From assembly GCF_014205165.1 (NCBI RefSeq), contig NZ_JACHMZ010000001.1, positions 2,440,501 to 2,504,500 on the forward strand: a stretch of DNA of 64,000 nucleotides, given 5' to 3'. Positions 1 through 7,972 of the stretch are shown one piece after another (the first letter of the stretch is position 1; each line of letters starts with the position of its first letter). The stretch is from Micromonospora carbonacea (lineage in GTDB: Bacteria; Actinomycetota; Actinomycetes; Mycobacteriales; Micromonosporaceae). Under the pieces are notes generated by a model. It saw only the letters and a program-made list of their open reading frames with translations. It did no database searches and was not told the origin of the DNA. The translations under genes were made by a program, and so were the position numbers.

Positions 1-1265
1 TCGGCGTCGCGTTGCCGACGCTCGGCACCGACCTGGGGGTCGGGCCGACCACCGTGCAGTGGGTGGTCCTCGGGTACGCGCTGCCGCTGGTCGCCCTCGG
101 CCTGCCGCTCGGCCGCTGGGCGGACACCATGTCGAAGCGGCAGGCGTTCCTCCTCGCGGTCTGCGGCTTCGGCGTGGCTAGCGTGCTGGTGGCGGTGGCG
201 GACCGTCTCGGCACGGTGGTCGCGGCACGCGTGATGCAGGGTCTGTTCGGCGCGTTGATCTCCGCGCTGGTGCTCGCCACCATCGCCCGCTCGGTCCGGC
301 CGCAGATGATGGGCCGCGCGGTCGGGGTGGTCGCCGCGTTGGGCCCGCTGGGCGCCGCCGTCGGGCCCGCGCTCGGTGGCGCGCTGATCGAGGCATCCGG
401 GTGGCGTTCGGTGTTCCTGATCAATGTGCCGATCTGCTTCGTCGCGGGCTGGCTCGGCCTCCGCTCGATCCCCGCAGACGACATGGGGCTGGCGCTGCCG
501 AGGCGGTCGTGGCTCCTCGACGCGATATTGCTCGGGGCCGGCGGCACGGCGTTTCTCCTCGGCCTCCAGGCGGCCGATCCAACACGCGGCACACCGATCC
601 TGGCATTGTCGCTGTTGGTCCTCGCCATCGTCGTGACGGCCGTGTGGACGCGGCGACCAGACGCACGCGTGGCCCTGGGCATGCTCGCCGACCCGTTGCC
701 GAGGTACTGGCTGATCGCGTCGTGCTGCGGCGGGGCCGTGACGGGGACGCTCGGCTTCCTGGCGCCGTTCCACCTGACGGACGGTCTGCGCGTTTCCCCC
801 ACGGTGGCCGGTCTCGTGCTGCTGGCTCTCCCCGCCGGCATGGTCGCGGCCGCTCCTTTCGGCGGGATGATCGGTGATCGGTGGGGCCATCACCGGGCAG
901 GGGTGCTCGGCACCGCGCTCGTGCTCACCGGCACCGTCGCGCTGCTGGGGGCGTCGGGTGACTGGCGCGCGGCCGACCTCGCGTGGCGTCTCGCTCTGGT
1001 CGGCGCGGGCACCGGCCTGCTCGCCGGCCCGTGCCAGGCTGCGGTGATGAACGCGGTGTCGCCGGACCGGGGCGCGACCGCGGGCGCGTTCTCCTCGCTC
1101 ACGCTCAATCTCGGGTTCGCCATCGGGCCTCCGTTGGGCGTTCTCACCTGGCGGATGGGCGGTGGCTCGCCCGCCGACATCCCGGCCGGCTACACGACGG
1201 CGGTCGTGACGGCCGCGCTCTCGCTGCTCGCGGTGTGCATGGTCGTGGTGAGCAGGCGGGCCTGA
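1..1265 (+). CDS. MFS drug-type exporter, 5' end missing
   Basis: Integral membrane transporter of the major facilitator superfamily, probably a proton-driven drug or metabolite exporter. The frame is open to the left edge and the first visible residues (GVALPTLGTDLG) look like the end of TM1, so the true start lies outside the window. The TTG at 12 is not a credible start. About 420 residues remain, with many hydrophobic helices. The loop GLPLGRWADTMSKRQ matches the family motif A region, and RVMQGLFGALISALVLATIA followed by GPLGAAVGPALGG resembles motifs B and C of multidrug exporters. It ends with VVVSRRA, as membrane proteins often do. A MarR-family gene follows on the same strand about 290 bases downstream and could control it. 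The substrate cannot be told from sequence. Confidence 0.85.
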   Translation, partial: GVALPTLGTDLGVGPTTVQWVVLGYALPLVALGLPLGRWADTMSKRQAFLLAVCGFGVASVLVAVADRLGTVVAARVMQGLFGALISALVLATIARSVRPQMMGRAVGVVAALGPLGAAVGPALGGALIEASGWRSVFLINVPICFVAGWLGLRSIPADDMGLALPRRSWLLDAILLGAGGTAFLLGLQAADPTRGTPILALSLLVLAIVVTAVWTRRPDARVALGMLADPLPRYWLIASCCGGAVTGTLGFLAPFHLTDGLRVSPTVAGLVLLALPAGMVAAAPFGGMIGDRWGHHRAGVLGTALVLTGTVALLGASGDWRAADLAWRLALVGAGTGLLAGPCQAAVMNAVSPDRGATAGAFSSLTLNLGFAIGPPLGVLTWRMGGGSPADIPAGYTTAVVTAALSLLAVCMVVVSRRA

Positions 1266-1553
1266 CTCCGGTCGCGTGAGCAGCATCTCGTCAGGGATCG
1301 CGTGCGCTCGGGCTTCGCGGCAGGCGTACCCGCGCCTCAGGAATGCGCAGGCGACATCCCGACCAGAAACCGTGACCGGGCAAAGCGGGTGTAGAGTCCC
1401 GCGTCAGGCGAAACTGTGGGCGGGACACCGGTCCCCGTCGATCGTCTCGCCTGGCGCAACGCCGCGGCAGGAACAATTCGACGAAGAGCGTGGCGGCCGC
1501 CCGGCAACCGCGGTCCTGCGGTGCTGTGTCGGCCACGGGGGGGCTACGTCACC

Positions 1554-2021
1554 ATGGGGGGCACAGGTTCCGAGGTCGACTTCACCCAAACCGTGCTGTA
1601 CAGAATGGCTCGCCTGGCGAAGCTGTACCGCAACGAGCTGGCGAAGAAGCTGACTCAGCTGGACATCTACATCGGCCAAGAACAGGTTCTGCTCAACATC
1701 AGGGAGCCTGAGGGTGTGTCGCAGGCGGAGCTGGGTGATCGAGTCAAGGCGACTCCGGCCACGTTGACCAAGATGCTGCAGCGCATGGAACGCGGTGGAC
1801 TGGTCCGTCGTGAACGCAGCGACAGCCGGGGCAGGGCGAGCCGGGTGTTCCTGACCGAGTATGGCTGGGCCACCCGACACACGGTGGAGAGACTCTGGCA
1901 GCAGGCGGAGAGCAGGCTCACCGCCGGACTGACCCGGGAGGAGGCCGTTGCGCTGTCGCGGCTGTTGGACAAACTCACGGCCGGGGAAGTGACCCCGCGC
2001 CGGGCGGAGTTCGACTCGTGA
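1554..2021 (+). CDS. MarR-family transcriptional regulator
   Basis: Cytoplasmic winged-helix DNA-binding protein of 155 residues, the normal MarR length. The core reads VSQAELGDRVKATPATLTKMLQRMERGGLVRRERSDSRGRASRVFLTE at about residues 52-100: recognition helix, then the Asp-x-Arg wing (SDSRGR) typical of MarR. Flanking helices give the dimer interface. I chose the ATG at 1554 because the upstream in-frame extension is low-complexity and the MarR fold begins soon after this Met. Members usually repress an adjacent exporter or detoxification gene in response to a small ligand. The upstream MFS gene is the obvious candidate, but no operator is clear. The subtilase remnant follows on the opposite strand. 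Confidence 0.85.
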   Translation: MGGTGSEVDFTQTVLYRMARLAKLYRNELAKKLTQLDIYIGQEQVLLNIREPEGVSQAELGDRVKATPATLTKMLQRMERGGLVRRERSDSRGRASRVFLTEYGWATRHTVERLWQQAESRLTAGLTREEAVALSRLLDKLTAGEVTPRRAEFDS

Positions 2022-2109
2022 CGGGGTTTCCCTGGCCGCCGCGACGGGTCCGATCATCCCCGGGGCCGGGAAGTCGCAACATTGCGGCGGCGCTCGTCGA
2101 CCGGCCGCA

Positions 2110-2319
2110 CCGTCCTTGAGCACCACGGTGTATTCACCCGGCACCGCGTTCCTCGCGCCGGCGCCGAGGATGTGGCCGGCGGCACCCGGCGCCGGTCCTC
2201 GAACCAGCGGCTCAGGCCGCCGGCGGAACGACCACGACGGCAGCCAGCGTGGCGGCGACGAGCGCGACGGCCGTGCGCCCCGACCGACGGGCGTGAACGA
2301 GTGTGGTCCTGTGCGGCAA
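2110..2319 (-). pseudogene. 5' remnant of a secreted subtilase (S8 peptidase)
   Basis: Read on the minus strand from a TTG at 2319, behind an AGAAGGAG Shine-Dalgarno-like sequence, a signal-peptide-like segment appears (RRSGRTAVALVAATLAAVVV) and ends at a stop after VPPAA. In another frame, immediately after, comes an inhibitor I9 propeptide start containing RNAVPGEYTVVLKDG, near-diagnostic for subtilisin propeptides. After VLKDG the homology-like character is lost and no catalytic domain follows. So this is the 5' end of a subtilase gene that has been frameshifted and truncated. The identification rests on the propeptide motif alone. Confidence 0.55.
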
Positions 2320-2418
2320 CTGCGTCGACGGCTCCTTCTAGTAGTTGCGACGCGACACCACGGACTTCAGTTCCCTTCCCGGTGGTGCGCCGGACTCTGC
2401 AACGAAAGGTGGCCGAGA

Positions 2419-2558
2419 GTGATCAATCGAATCAGTAAGGCATTGACTGTAATGGTTTTGACGAGGGCTGAGAAACTCTGATTCGGAGGTATCAGATGAC
2501 CGCCGGGCGGCGACCCGATCGGGCAGCCCCTCGGAGCCGTAGGTCGCGTCGGGCGTAG
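2419..2558 (+). other. Two tiny ORFs, one behind a strong orphan RBS
   Basis: A GTG at 2419 opens a 20-codon frame (MINRISKALTV...) in locally AT-richer DNA. Fifteen bases after its stop, a strong Shine-Dalgarno (CGGAGGT) precedes an ATG at 2496, whose frame also closes after 20 codons in Arg-rich sequence. Well-formed translation signals in front of such short frames suggest either a leader peptide or the surviving 5' end of a gene cut off by recombination. No product can be named. Confidence 0.25.
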
Positions 2559-2719
2559 GCCTGGTTGCCGGCTGCGGTCGCGCCGCCGGCGGGCACGGTG
2601 GCGACGGCGCGGTGCGGGTCGTCGCGGGTCAGCGTGTCGTGGTCGACCACCGCGATGGTGATCCCGGCTTCGCGGGCGGGCCGGAACCACCGGGGAGGTG
2701 CCCACCACGGGCGTCTCCG
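2492..2719 (-). pseudogene. Possible gene fragment downstream of the XRE gene
   Basis: Directly after the stop codon of the XRE regulator, a 75-codon frame stays open on the minus strand and reads like protein (REAGITIAVVDHDTLTRDD, later GNQAYARRDLRLRG). It has no convincing start codon. It could be the 3' end of a gene whose front was lost. The family is not recognised. Its stop overlaps the orphan start signal on the other strand, consistent with a recombination junction here. Confidence 0.25.
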
Positions 2720-3568
2720 TCAGTGGGGCACCCGGGCCGGGAACTCCTCGACCCCCAGCACGCGCAGCAGGTCGAGTTTCTCCCGGGCCCCGGCGTCGGC
2801 CGGGGTGAGCACCAGCAGTTGCTGGCCGAGGTCGGGGGTGACGAGGGTTTCGCAGTCCATCGTGACGCGGCCCACGCGCGGGTGCACGAACGTCTTGCGG
2901 TCGGCCCGGCGCACCATGACCTCGTGCTCGGCCCACAGCCGCCGGAAGTCGTCGCTCACCGCCCGCAACCGTTCGATCAGGCCGGTCACGGCCGGGTCGC
3001 CGGCCCGCCGGCCGGCCACCGCGCGCAGGTCGGCCACCTGTTGGCGGGCGTGCCGCTGCCATTCCTCGGGGCCGTGGAGGTCGCGGACGGCCGGGTCGGT
3101 GAAGTAGCGGTAGGCGACGTAGCGGCGGTCGCCGGCCAGCCCGGTGTGGTCGCCGGTGAGCAGGATCGACATGCGGTTCTGCGCCAGGACCTCGCCGAGG
3201 TCGGACAGGACCATGGCGGGGGTGTCGCCCACCAGGTCGAGCAGGCGGACCAGGCCGGCCCGGGCCAGGCGGGCGACGCCGTCGGCGGGCGGCGGCTGGT
3301 GGCCGGCCAGGTGGAACAGGTGGCTTCGCTCGTCGTCGGTCAGGCGCAGGGCCCGGGCCAGGGCACCGAGCAGCTGGGTCGACGGTTGGCTGCTGCGGCC
3401 CTGTTCGAGGCGGACGACGTAGTCGACGGACATGCCGGCGAGCATGGCGACCTCCTCGCGGCGCAGGCCGGCGGTGCGGCGGCGGGGGCCGTCGGCGATG
3501 CCGACCTCGGCGGGGCGGATGGCCTCGCGTCGGCGACGGAGGAAATCGGCGAGCTGCTCGCGCTGCAT
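2720..3568 (-). CDS. XRE-family regulator with MmyB-like ligand domain
   Basis: Cytoplasmic DNA-binding regulator of 282 residues. The N-terminal HTH spans about residues 5-75: LADFLRRRREAI, then RTAGLRREEVAMLAGMSVDYVVRLEQGR, the hallmark of the actinobacterial MmyB/XRE subgroup. Residues 100-270 form the usual PAS-like C-terminal domain, containing PAMVLSDLGEVLAQN and ending VTPDLGQQLLVLTPADAGAREKLDLLRVLG. Start is the ATG at 3568 because MQREQLADFLRRRRE is the conventional N-terminus; upstream sequence in frame is not protein-like. The gene is divergent from the aldo/keto reductase (127 bases between starts). In this family such pairs are commonly regulator and target, so control of the reductase is a reasonable inference. 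Confidence 0.85.
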   Translation of the reverse strand: MQREQLADFLRRRREAIRPAEVGIADGPRRRTAGLRREEVAMLAGMSVDYVVRLEQGRSSQPSTQLLGALARALRLTDDERSHLFHLAGHQPPPADGVARLARAGLVRLLDLVGDTPAMVLSDLGEVLAQNRMSILLTGDHTGLAGDRRYVAYRYFTDPAVRDLHGPEEWQRHARQQVADLRAVAGRRAGDPAVTGLIERLRAVSDDFRRLWAEHEVMVRRADRKTFVHPRVGRVTMDCETLVTPDLGQQLLVLTPADAGAREKLDLLRVLGVEEFPARVPH

Positions 3569-3695
3569 GCCTTCATGCTGCCCGGGGACCGGGCGTCGGG
3601 CCAGGGAGCGCCGCTCCCACGACAGGCGCTCCGCTGTCGGCGGGCCGGGAAGCGGCGCAGGGTGGAGCCGAGATCGACCGATGAGGGGAGTTTCG

Positions 3696-4682
3696 ATGCG
3701 GGTACGCACTCTGGGCGACACGGGTCCCACGGTTTCCGCGGTGGGGCTGGGGGCGATGAGCATGTCGGGCGCGTACGGCCCGGCCGACCGCGAGGAGAGC
3801 GTCGCCACCGTGCGGGCCGCGCTGGACGCGGGGATCACGCTGGTCGACACCGGCGACTTCTACGGCATGGGGCACAACGAGCTGCTGCTGTCGGAGGCGT
3901 TGCGGGGACGCGACCGGGACGGCTATGTGCTGAGTGTGAAGTTCGGGCAGCAGGTGGGGCCGGGCATGCGGTTCGCCGGTCAGGACTCCCGCCCGGCTTC
4001 GGTGCGCAACTTCCTGAGCTATTCGCTGACCCGGCTCGGCGTCGACCACGTGGACATCTACCGGCCGGCCCGGCTCGACCGGTCGGTGCCGATCGAGGAC
4101 ACGATCGGCGCGATCAAGGAGATGATCGACGCCGGTTACGTGCGGTACGTGGGGCTCTCCGAGGTGGACGCGGAGACCGTCCGTCGGGCGCACGCCGTCC
4201 ATCCGGTTGCTGATCTTCAGATCGAGTACTCGCTGCTGTCGCGGGCGGTCGAGGCCGACGTGCTGCCCACGCTGCGGGAGCTGGGCATCGGGCTGACCGC
4301 GTACGGGGTGTTGGGTCGCGGGCTGCTCTCGGGCAACTGGGTGCCGGGGCGGGCGGACGATCCGCGTAACCACAGCCCCCGCTTCTCCGCCGAGAACGCC
4401 TCGCACAACCTCGCCCTGGTGGAGGCGCTGCGCCGGGTCGCCGACGCGAAGGGGTGCACGGTGGCGCAGTTGGCGATCGCGTGGGTGGCGGCGCAGGACC
4501 CGTCCATCGTGCCGCTGGTCGGTGCGCGCACCCGGCAGCGGCTGGGCGAGGCGCTGCCGGCGCTGGACGTGGAGCTGTCGGCCGGTGACCTCGAGGAGAT
4601 CGAGGCGGCCGTGCCGAAGGGCGCCGCGCGCGGTGACCGTTACCCGGCGGCGTTCATGTCGAGCCTCGGCGTCGGCAACTAG
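3696..4682 (+). CDS. Aldo/keto reductase
   Basis: NADP(H)-dependent oxidoreductase of the aldo/keto reductase superfamily, 328 residues, cytoplasmic. Evidence: (MR)VRTLGDTGPTVSAVGLGAMSMSG at the N-terminus; GITLVDTGDFYGMGHNE carrying the catalytic Asp and Tyr; VLSVKFG where the catalytic Lys lies; and LGVDHVDIYRPARLD. In the last segment most relatives read YQ.HR.D, so the usual catalytic His appears to be replaced (YRPARLD). That change, and CTVAQLAIAWV...IVPLVGARTRQRL near the C-terminus, fit the AKR13-like group. Start at 3696 is set by the purine-rich AGGGGAG just upstream; an ATG at 3681 is possible. Probably controlled by the divergent XRE regulator. Substrate unknown. Confidence 0.88.
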   Translation: MRVRTLGDTGPTVSAVGLGAMSMSGAYGPADREESVATVRAALDAGITLVDTGDFYGMGHNELLLSEALRGRDRDGYVLSVKFGQQVGPGMRFAGQDSRPASVRNFLSYSLTRLGVDHVDIYRPARLDRSVPIEDTIGAIKEMIDAGYVRYVGLSEVDAETVRRAHAVHPVADLQIEYSLLSRAVEADVLPTLRELGIGLTAYGVLGRGLLSGNWVPGRADDPRNHSPRFSAENASHNLALVEALRRVADAKGCTVAQLAIAWVAAQDPSIVPLVGARTRQRLGEALPALDVELSAGDLEEIEAAVPKGAARGDRYPAAFMSSLGVGN

Positions 4683-4709
4683 CCAGGTCCGGTGTCGAAG
4701 TCGGCGGCG

Positions 4710-4746
4710 GGTTGCCCGGGTCGGTCCACTGACGACCGGGGCAACC
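4710..4746. terminator. Stem-loop between convergent genes
   Basis: A 14-base arm GGTTGCCCGGGTCG (4710-4723) pairs with CGACCGGGGCAACC (4733-4746) with one mismatch and a 9-base loop. It lies between the convergent reductase and methyltransferase genes and could terminate both. There is no U-run, as is usual in GC-rich actinomycetes. Confidence 0.55.
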
Positions 4747-4767
4747 TGCACGACCTGACCTGGTCGG

Positions 4768-5412
4768 TCAGCGGCCCGTCCAGCAGCTGAGCTCCATGCC
4801 GTCCTCGACCGGGAAGTCGACGCTGACATAGCCGTTGCCGGGGTCGCGGACGTAGGCCACGTAGTCGCTCATCGACTCGAACGTGGAGTCGTCGCCGACG
4901 ACCAGGGCGCCCGGGGCGAGCCGGTCCTCGATGAGGCGCAGGACGGGCAGGCACATCTCCTTCCAGCCGTCGAGCAGCGCCAGGCCGATCGGGCCGTCGA
5001 CCGTGCCGAGGGTGGTCAGCGCGTCGCCCTCGAGCACGGTCACGAGGTCGCTGAGCCCGGCCGCCTCGATGTTGGCGCGGGCCGCCCTGACCTTGGTCGC
5101 GCTGAGCTCAGTCGTGGTGACGTGCCCGATCCCGTTGTCGCGCACGGCCGCGGCGAGGTGGAGCGTCGAGATCCCGTACGAGGTGCCGAACTCGACCACC
5201 GTCTGCGGTCGGGCCGCGCGGACCAGGGCGTAGAGCAGGTCGCCGCCGCGGGCCGAGATCGGCATGTAGACGTCTTCGAGCAGGTCGGATCGTTCCTGGG
5301 CGGTGGCCGTGGGCGCGGGCCGCCCCGGCGAGCGCTCATCGTCGCGCTCGGCCTCGGCGAACAGCCGGACGATCAGGTCGCGGACCGCGGGGTCGTGCAG
5401 TGTCGTCGTCAT
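4768..5412 (-). CDS. SAM-dependent O-methyltransferase (class I, COMT-like)
   Basis: Cytoplasmic S-adenosylmethionine-dependent methyltransferase, 214 residues, the usual length for bacterial relatives of caffeoyl-CoA O-methyltransferase. Motif I is VVEFGTSYGISTLHLAAA at about residues 72-90. HVTTTELSATKVRAARANIEAAGL carries the acidic residue that binds the SAM ribose, followed by VTVLEGDAL and GLALLDGWKE (the metal/substrate loop) and LAPGALVVGDDST. Start at ATG 5412 gives MTTTLHDPAVRDLIVRLF, a normal N-terminus. It is divergent from a TetR gene, and a perfect inverted repeat lies 11 bases upstream of the start, so TetR repression is likely. The methyl acceptor is unknown. Confidence 0.85.
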   Translation of the reverse strand: MTTTLHDPAVRDLIVRLFAEAERDDERSPGRPAPTATAQERSDLLEDVYMPISARGGDLLYALVRAARPQTVVEFGTSYGISTLHLAAAVRDNGIGHVTTTELSATKVRAARANIEAAGLSDLVTVLEGDALTTLGTVDGPIGLALLDGWKEMCLPVLRLIEDRLAPGALVVGDDSTFESMSDYVAYVRDPGNGYVSVDFPVEDGMELSCWTGR

Positions 5413-5422
5413 GACACGTAGA

Positions 5423-5444
5423 CTAGACGCAACGTAGCGTCTAG
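5423..5444. promoter_or_regulatory. Palindromic operator, probable TetR site
   Basis: Perfect 8-base inverted repeat CTAGACGC / GCGTCTAG separated by 6 bases, 11 bases from the methyltransferase start and 77 bases upstream of the TetR start. Size, symmetry and location in a divergent TetR intergenic region fit a TetR-dimer operator. Binding by the neighbouring protein is inferred. Confidence 0.6.
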
Positions 5445-5521
5445 GGAAGTGGTGGGTCTTGTACCGTCTCGGGAGACGTGGACCCCTCGCGGGAAGAACC
5501 CTCACGGGGAAGGAGCGCCCG

Positions 5522-6175
5522 ATGCACCGCGGCAACCGGCACGGCCGGAGCGAGGCGGCCCGCGAGGCCGTGCTCCAGGCGGCGGACGACCTCGTCGCCG
5601 AGATCGGCTATGCCAAGGTCACCATCGAGGGCATCGCCGCCCGGGCCGGCGTCGCCAAGCAGACGATCTACCGGTGGTGGCGCTCCAAGACCGACATCCT
5701 GGTCGACGCGTTCGCCGCCGACAGCGTCCAGGAGCTCACCCTGCCCGACACCGGAGCCTTGCACACCGACCTGCGCGCCCACCTCGACGAGCTGGTCCGC
5801 TTCCTCGAGGTGTCCGACTCGGGCGCGGTGTTCCGGGCCCTGGCCGGTCAGGCCCAGCACGATCCGGAGCTGGCCACCCGGCTGCGCGCGGAGGTTCTGC
5901 CGCGGCTGCGCGCCCGTGACCGGGTGCCGTTCGACCGGGCCGCGGCACGGGGCGAGCTGCCCGCCGACGCCGACGTCGACCTGCTCGTCGACCAGGTGGT
6001 CGGGCCGATCCACTTCCGGGTGCTCGTGACGGGCGAACCGGTGACACCCGCACTGCTGGACGCGCTGGTCACCGGGGCGGCCCGGGGGCGACCGGAGGCG
6101 CGGACGTCGGCTGGGACGCCGGGTCCACGACCAGGCGCAGGCGTCGGTCGGTCCGGCGGCGGCGAAGGGTGTTGA
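5522..6175 (+). CDS. TetR-family transcriptional regulator
   Basis: Cytoplasmic repressor of 217 residues. The N-terminal TetR HTH is clear: REAVLQAADDLVAEIGYAKVTIEGIAARAGVAKQTIYRWWRSKTDILVDAF (residues about 13-65). The rest is the all-helical ligand and dimerisation domain. The last ~30 residues are Pro/Gly/Arg-rich and may be a non-homologous extension. Start at ATG 5522 is supported by GGAAGGAG seven bases upstream. The gene is divergent from the O-methyltransferase, with a perfect palindrome between them; autoregulation plus control of the methyltransferase is the simplest model. The ligand is unknown. Confidence 0.88.
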   Translation: MHRGNRHGRSEAAREAVLQAADDLVAEIGYAKVTIEGIAARAGVAKQTIYRWWRSKTDILVDAFAADSVQELTLPDTGALHTDLRAHLDELVRFLEVSDSGAVFRALAGQAQHDPELATRLRAEVLPRLRARDRVPFDRAAARGELPADADVDLLVDQVVGPIHFRVLVTGEPVTPALLDALVTGAARGRPEARTSAGTPGPRPGAGVGRSGGGEGC

Positions 6176-6281
6176 GGGGGCTGCGGAACTCGCGCGTCGC
6201 CTCCGGCCCGGCTGCGGTGGCACGTCCCGCCGATGGGCAGGCCCCGAGCCGGCCAGCCGGTCGACGTGCCGGGCCGGTGCC

Positions 6282-7529
6282 CTAACGGCTGGTCGCCGGG
6301 GCGGGCTCGGGCTCCAGGGTGAGCTGGCTGCGGTGCGCGACCGGCACGATCACCGCCGACGCGGCGAGCGCGGCGAGGGCGATGCCCAGCCAGCCCCAGA
6401 ACCCGAACGAGATGACCAGGCCGGAGAGCACCGCCGGGCCGACGATGTTCTGCGTGATGACGTGCAGGTCGAACGCGCCCAGGTACTCGCCCTGGGCGTG
6501 TTCGGGGGCGAGTCCGAAGGCGAGTCCCCAGCCGGAGGCGGCCTGCATCACCTCGGCCACCGAGAGGATCAGCACGCCGGCGACGATCGCCACGCCGGCG
6601 AGCGCCACGTTGTCGTCGAGCGCGGTCAGGGCGATGACCAGGCAGCCGCCGGCGAGCCAGTAGCCGGAGCGCCGGGCGAGCCGGCCGGCTCCCGCCACGG
6701 TGTCCGCGCCGCGGCTGGCCCGGACCTGGAACAGGATGACGAAGACGGTGTTGAAGATCAGCAGCAGTGGTACCAGGAAGTGCGGCAGCGAGGTGCGGTT
6801 GAGCGCCCAGAGCGGCATGGTGACCAGGATGACGCTGACGTGCGAGGCCAGGATCGTGGAGACGCCGATGACCGCGAGGAAGCGCGGATCGCGTACGGCG
6901 GCGAAGCGCTTGAAGCCCACCGGCACCGGCCGGGACGGTGCGTCGGGCAGGCGGGTCACCAGCAGCGCGGCGCCGGCCATCAGCGCGGCGGTGGTGAGCG
7001 GGATGAGCACCAGCAGCCGCTGGCTGAGCGCGGCGACGGCGGCCACCCCGATGCCGATGCTGAAGCCGATGTTGAACACCGAGCGCATCATCGCCTTGAG
7101 CTTGACCCGTTCCTCGGCGGGCACGAGGTTGCCGACCAGGGCCCCGTTGGTCGGTCCGGTGCCGTACTCGATGAATCCGACGGCGACCACCAGGGCGTAG
7201 AACTGCGCCGCGCTGCCCACCAGGGAGTAGAGGCCGAAGCCGACGGCCAGGGTGGTGAACAGGACGATCAGCAGCCGCCGCGCGCCGACCCGGTCGGCGA
7301 TCACCCCGAAGAGCACCGACGACACGAAGGCGGAGAGGCCGGCCGCGGAGAGGCCCAGGCCGACCTGCCTGGCGTCGAGCCCGACGCGGAGCGTGAAGTA
7401 GACGACGCTGCCGCTGAGGAAGACGCCCTTGCCGATCGACTCGGCCAGCCGGATCGCGATCAGTTTCCTGCGCAGCGGATCGGTCGGCACCAAACGGAAC
7501 GAATAATCAATCAATCGCGAAAAGGGCAT
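6282..7529 (-). CDS. MFS transporter
   Basis: Inner-membrane transporter, 415 residues, the normal size for a 12-helix MFS protein. It opens with MPFSRLIDYSFRLVPTDPLRRKLIAIRLAESIGKGVFLSG, and the loop GVIADRVGARRLL after TM2 is motif A. It has a charged central loop (TRLPDAPSRPVPVGFKRFAAVRD) and a second six-helix half. Start at ATG 7529 is chosen because the longer in-frame extension is low-complexity and not membrane-like. Convergent with the TetR gene and divergent from the LuxR regulator; its place beside the NRPS cluster makes product export possible. Substrate not inferable. Confidence 0.85.
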   Translation of the reverse strand: MPFSRLIDYSFRLVPTDPLRRKLIAIRLAESIGKGVFLSGSVVYFTLRVGLDARQVGLGLSAAGLSAFVSSVLFGVIADRVGARRLLIVLFTTLAVGFGLYSLVGSAAQFYALVVAVGFIEYGTGPTNGALVGNLVPAEERVKLKAMMRSVFNIGFSIGIGVAAVAALSQRLLVLIPLTTAALMAGAALLVTRLPDAPSRPVPVGFKRFAAVRDPRFLAVIGVSTILASHVSVILVTMPLWALNRTSLPHFLVPLLLIFNTVFVILFQVRASRGADTVAGAGRLARRSGYWLAGGCLVIALTALDDNVALAGVAIVAGVLILSVAEVMQAASGWGLAFGLAPEHAQGEYLGAFDLHVITQNIVGPAVLSGLVISFGFWGWLGIALAALAASAVIVPVAHRSQLTLEPEPAPATSR

Positions 7530-7972
7530 GTTCCCACATCCTGGTGTAATGGCGCGGTCGTCGTCAATAATCGTGATCGGGTCGGCGGTTGGACAGGGCC
7601 TACGGGGGGCGGTGGACGGGACACCTTCCCGGGCGGTCGGGAACTTTTCCGCTGGACAACCCGGGGGCGCTGCGGTAGGCGTACGCGCAGATCGGGGCGG
7701 ATCGCGGTGGCCGGCCAGTCGGAGGCGCAGGTCGTGACCTTGCGGATCCCGCCGCTGGCGGTGAAATGCTTCCGACTGACAATAGTCCCGATCCATGCTC
7801 GTTTACATAATTGACCTCGGAAAATAGGTCGGATGATTGACAGGGGGGCCTGCCGATCGTGTATATGTGTTGTTCTAGTGGATGTAGGTAGCTGTTCACG
7901 CCGATGAGGCGATCCGTTCCCGCGACGCCTCCACCGGGAGTCGTCGCGGGCTGCTTGGGGACGGGGTGAGGT
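7530..7972. other. Intergenic region between MFS and the LuxR regulator
   Basis: 443 bases between divergent genes with no credible coding frame. The part near 7790-7890 is clearly AT-richer than the surroundings and carries the promoter listed at 7837-7865. Nothing else recognisable was seen. Confidence 0.6.
7837..7865 (+). promoter_or_regulatory. Sigma70-type promoter for the LuxR/NRPS genes
   Basis: Perfect -35 box TTGACA at 7837-7842, 17-base spacer, and TGTATA at 7860-7865 as a weak -10 (TATATG lies two bases further on). Transcription would start near 7872, leaving a leader of about 100 bases before the LuxR start. Confidence 0.5.

Noticed and set aside
6219..6270. Terminator between TetR and MFS genes
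   Set aside because: An 8-base complementary pair exists, but the loop is 36 bases; too weak to call as a terminator.
6333..7814. 493-codon plus-strand frame opposite the MFS gene
   Set aside because: Gly/Asp/Arg-rich antisense shadow; the minus strand encodes clear transmembrane helices.
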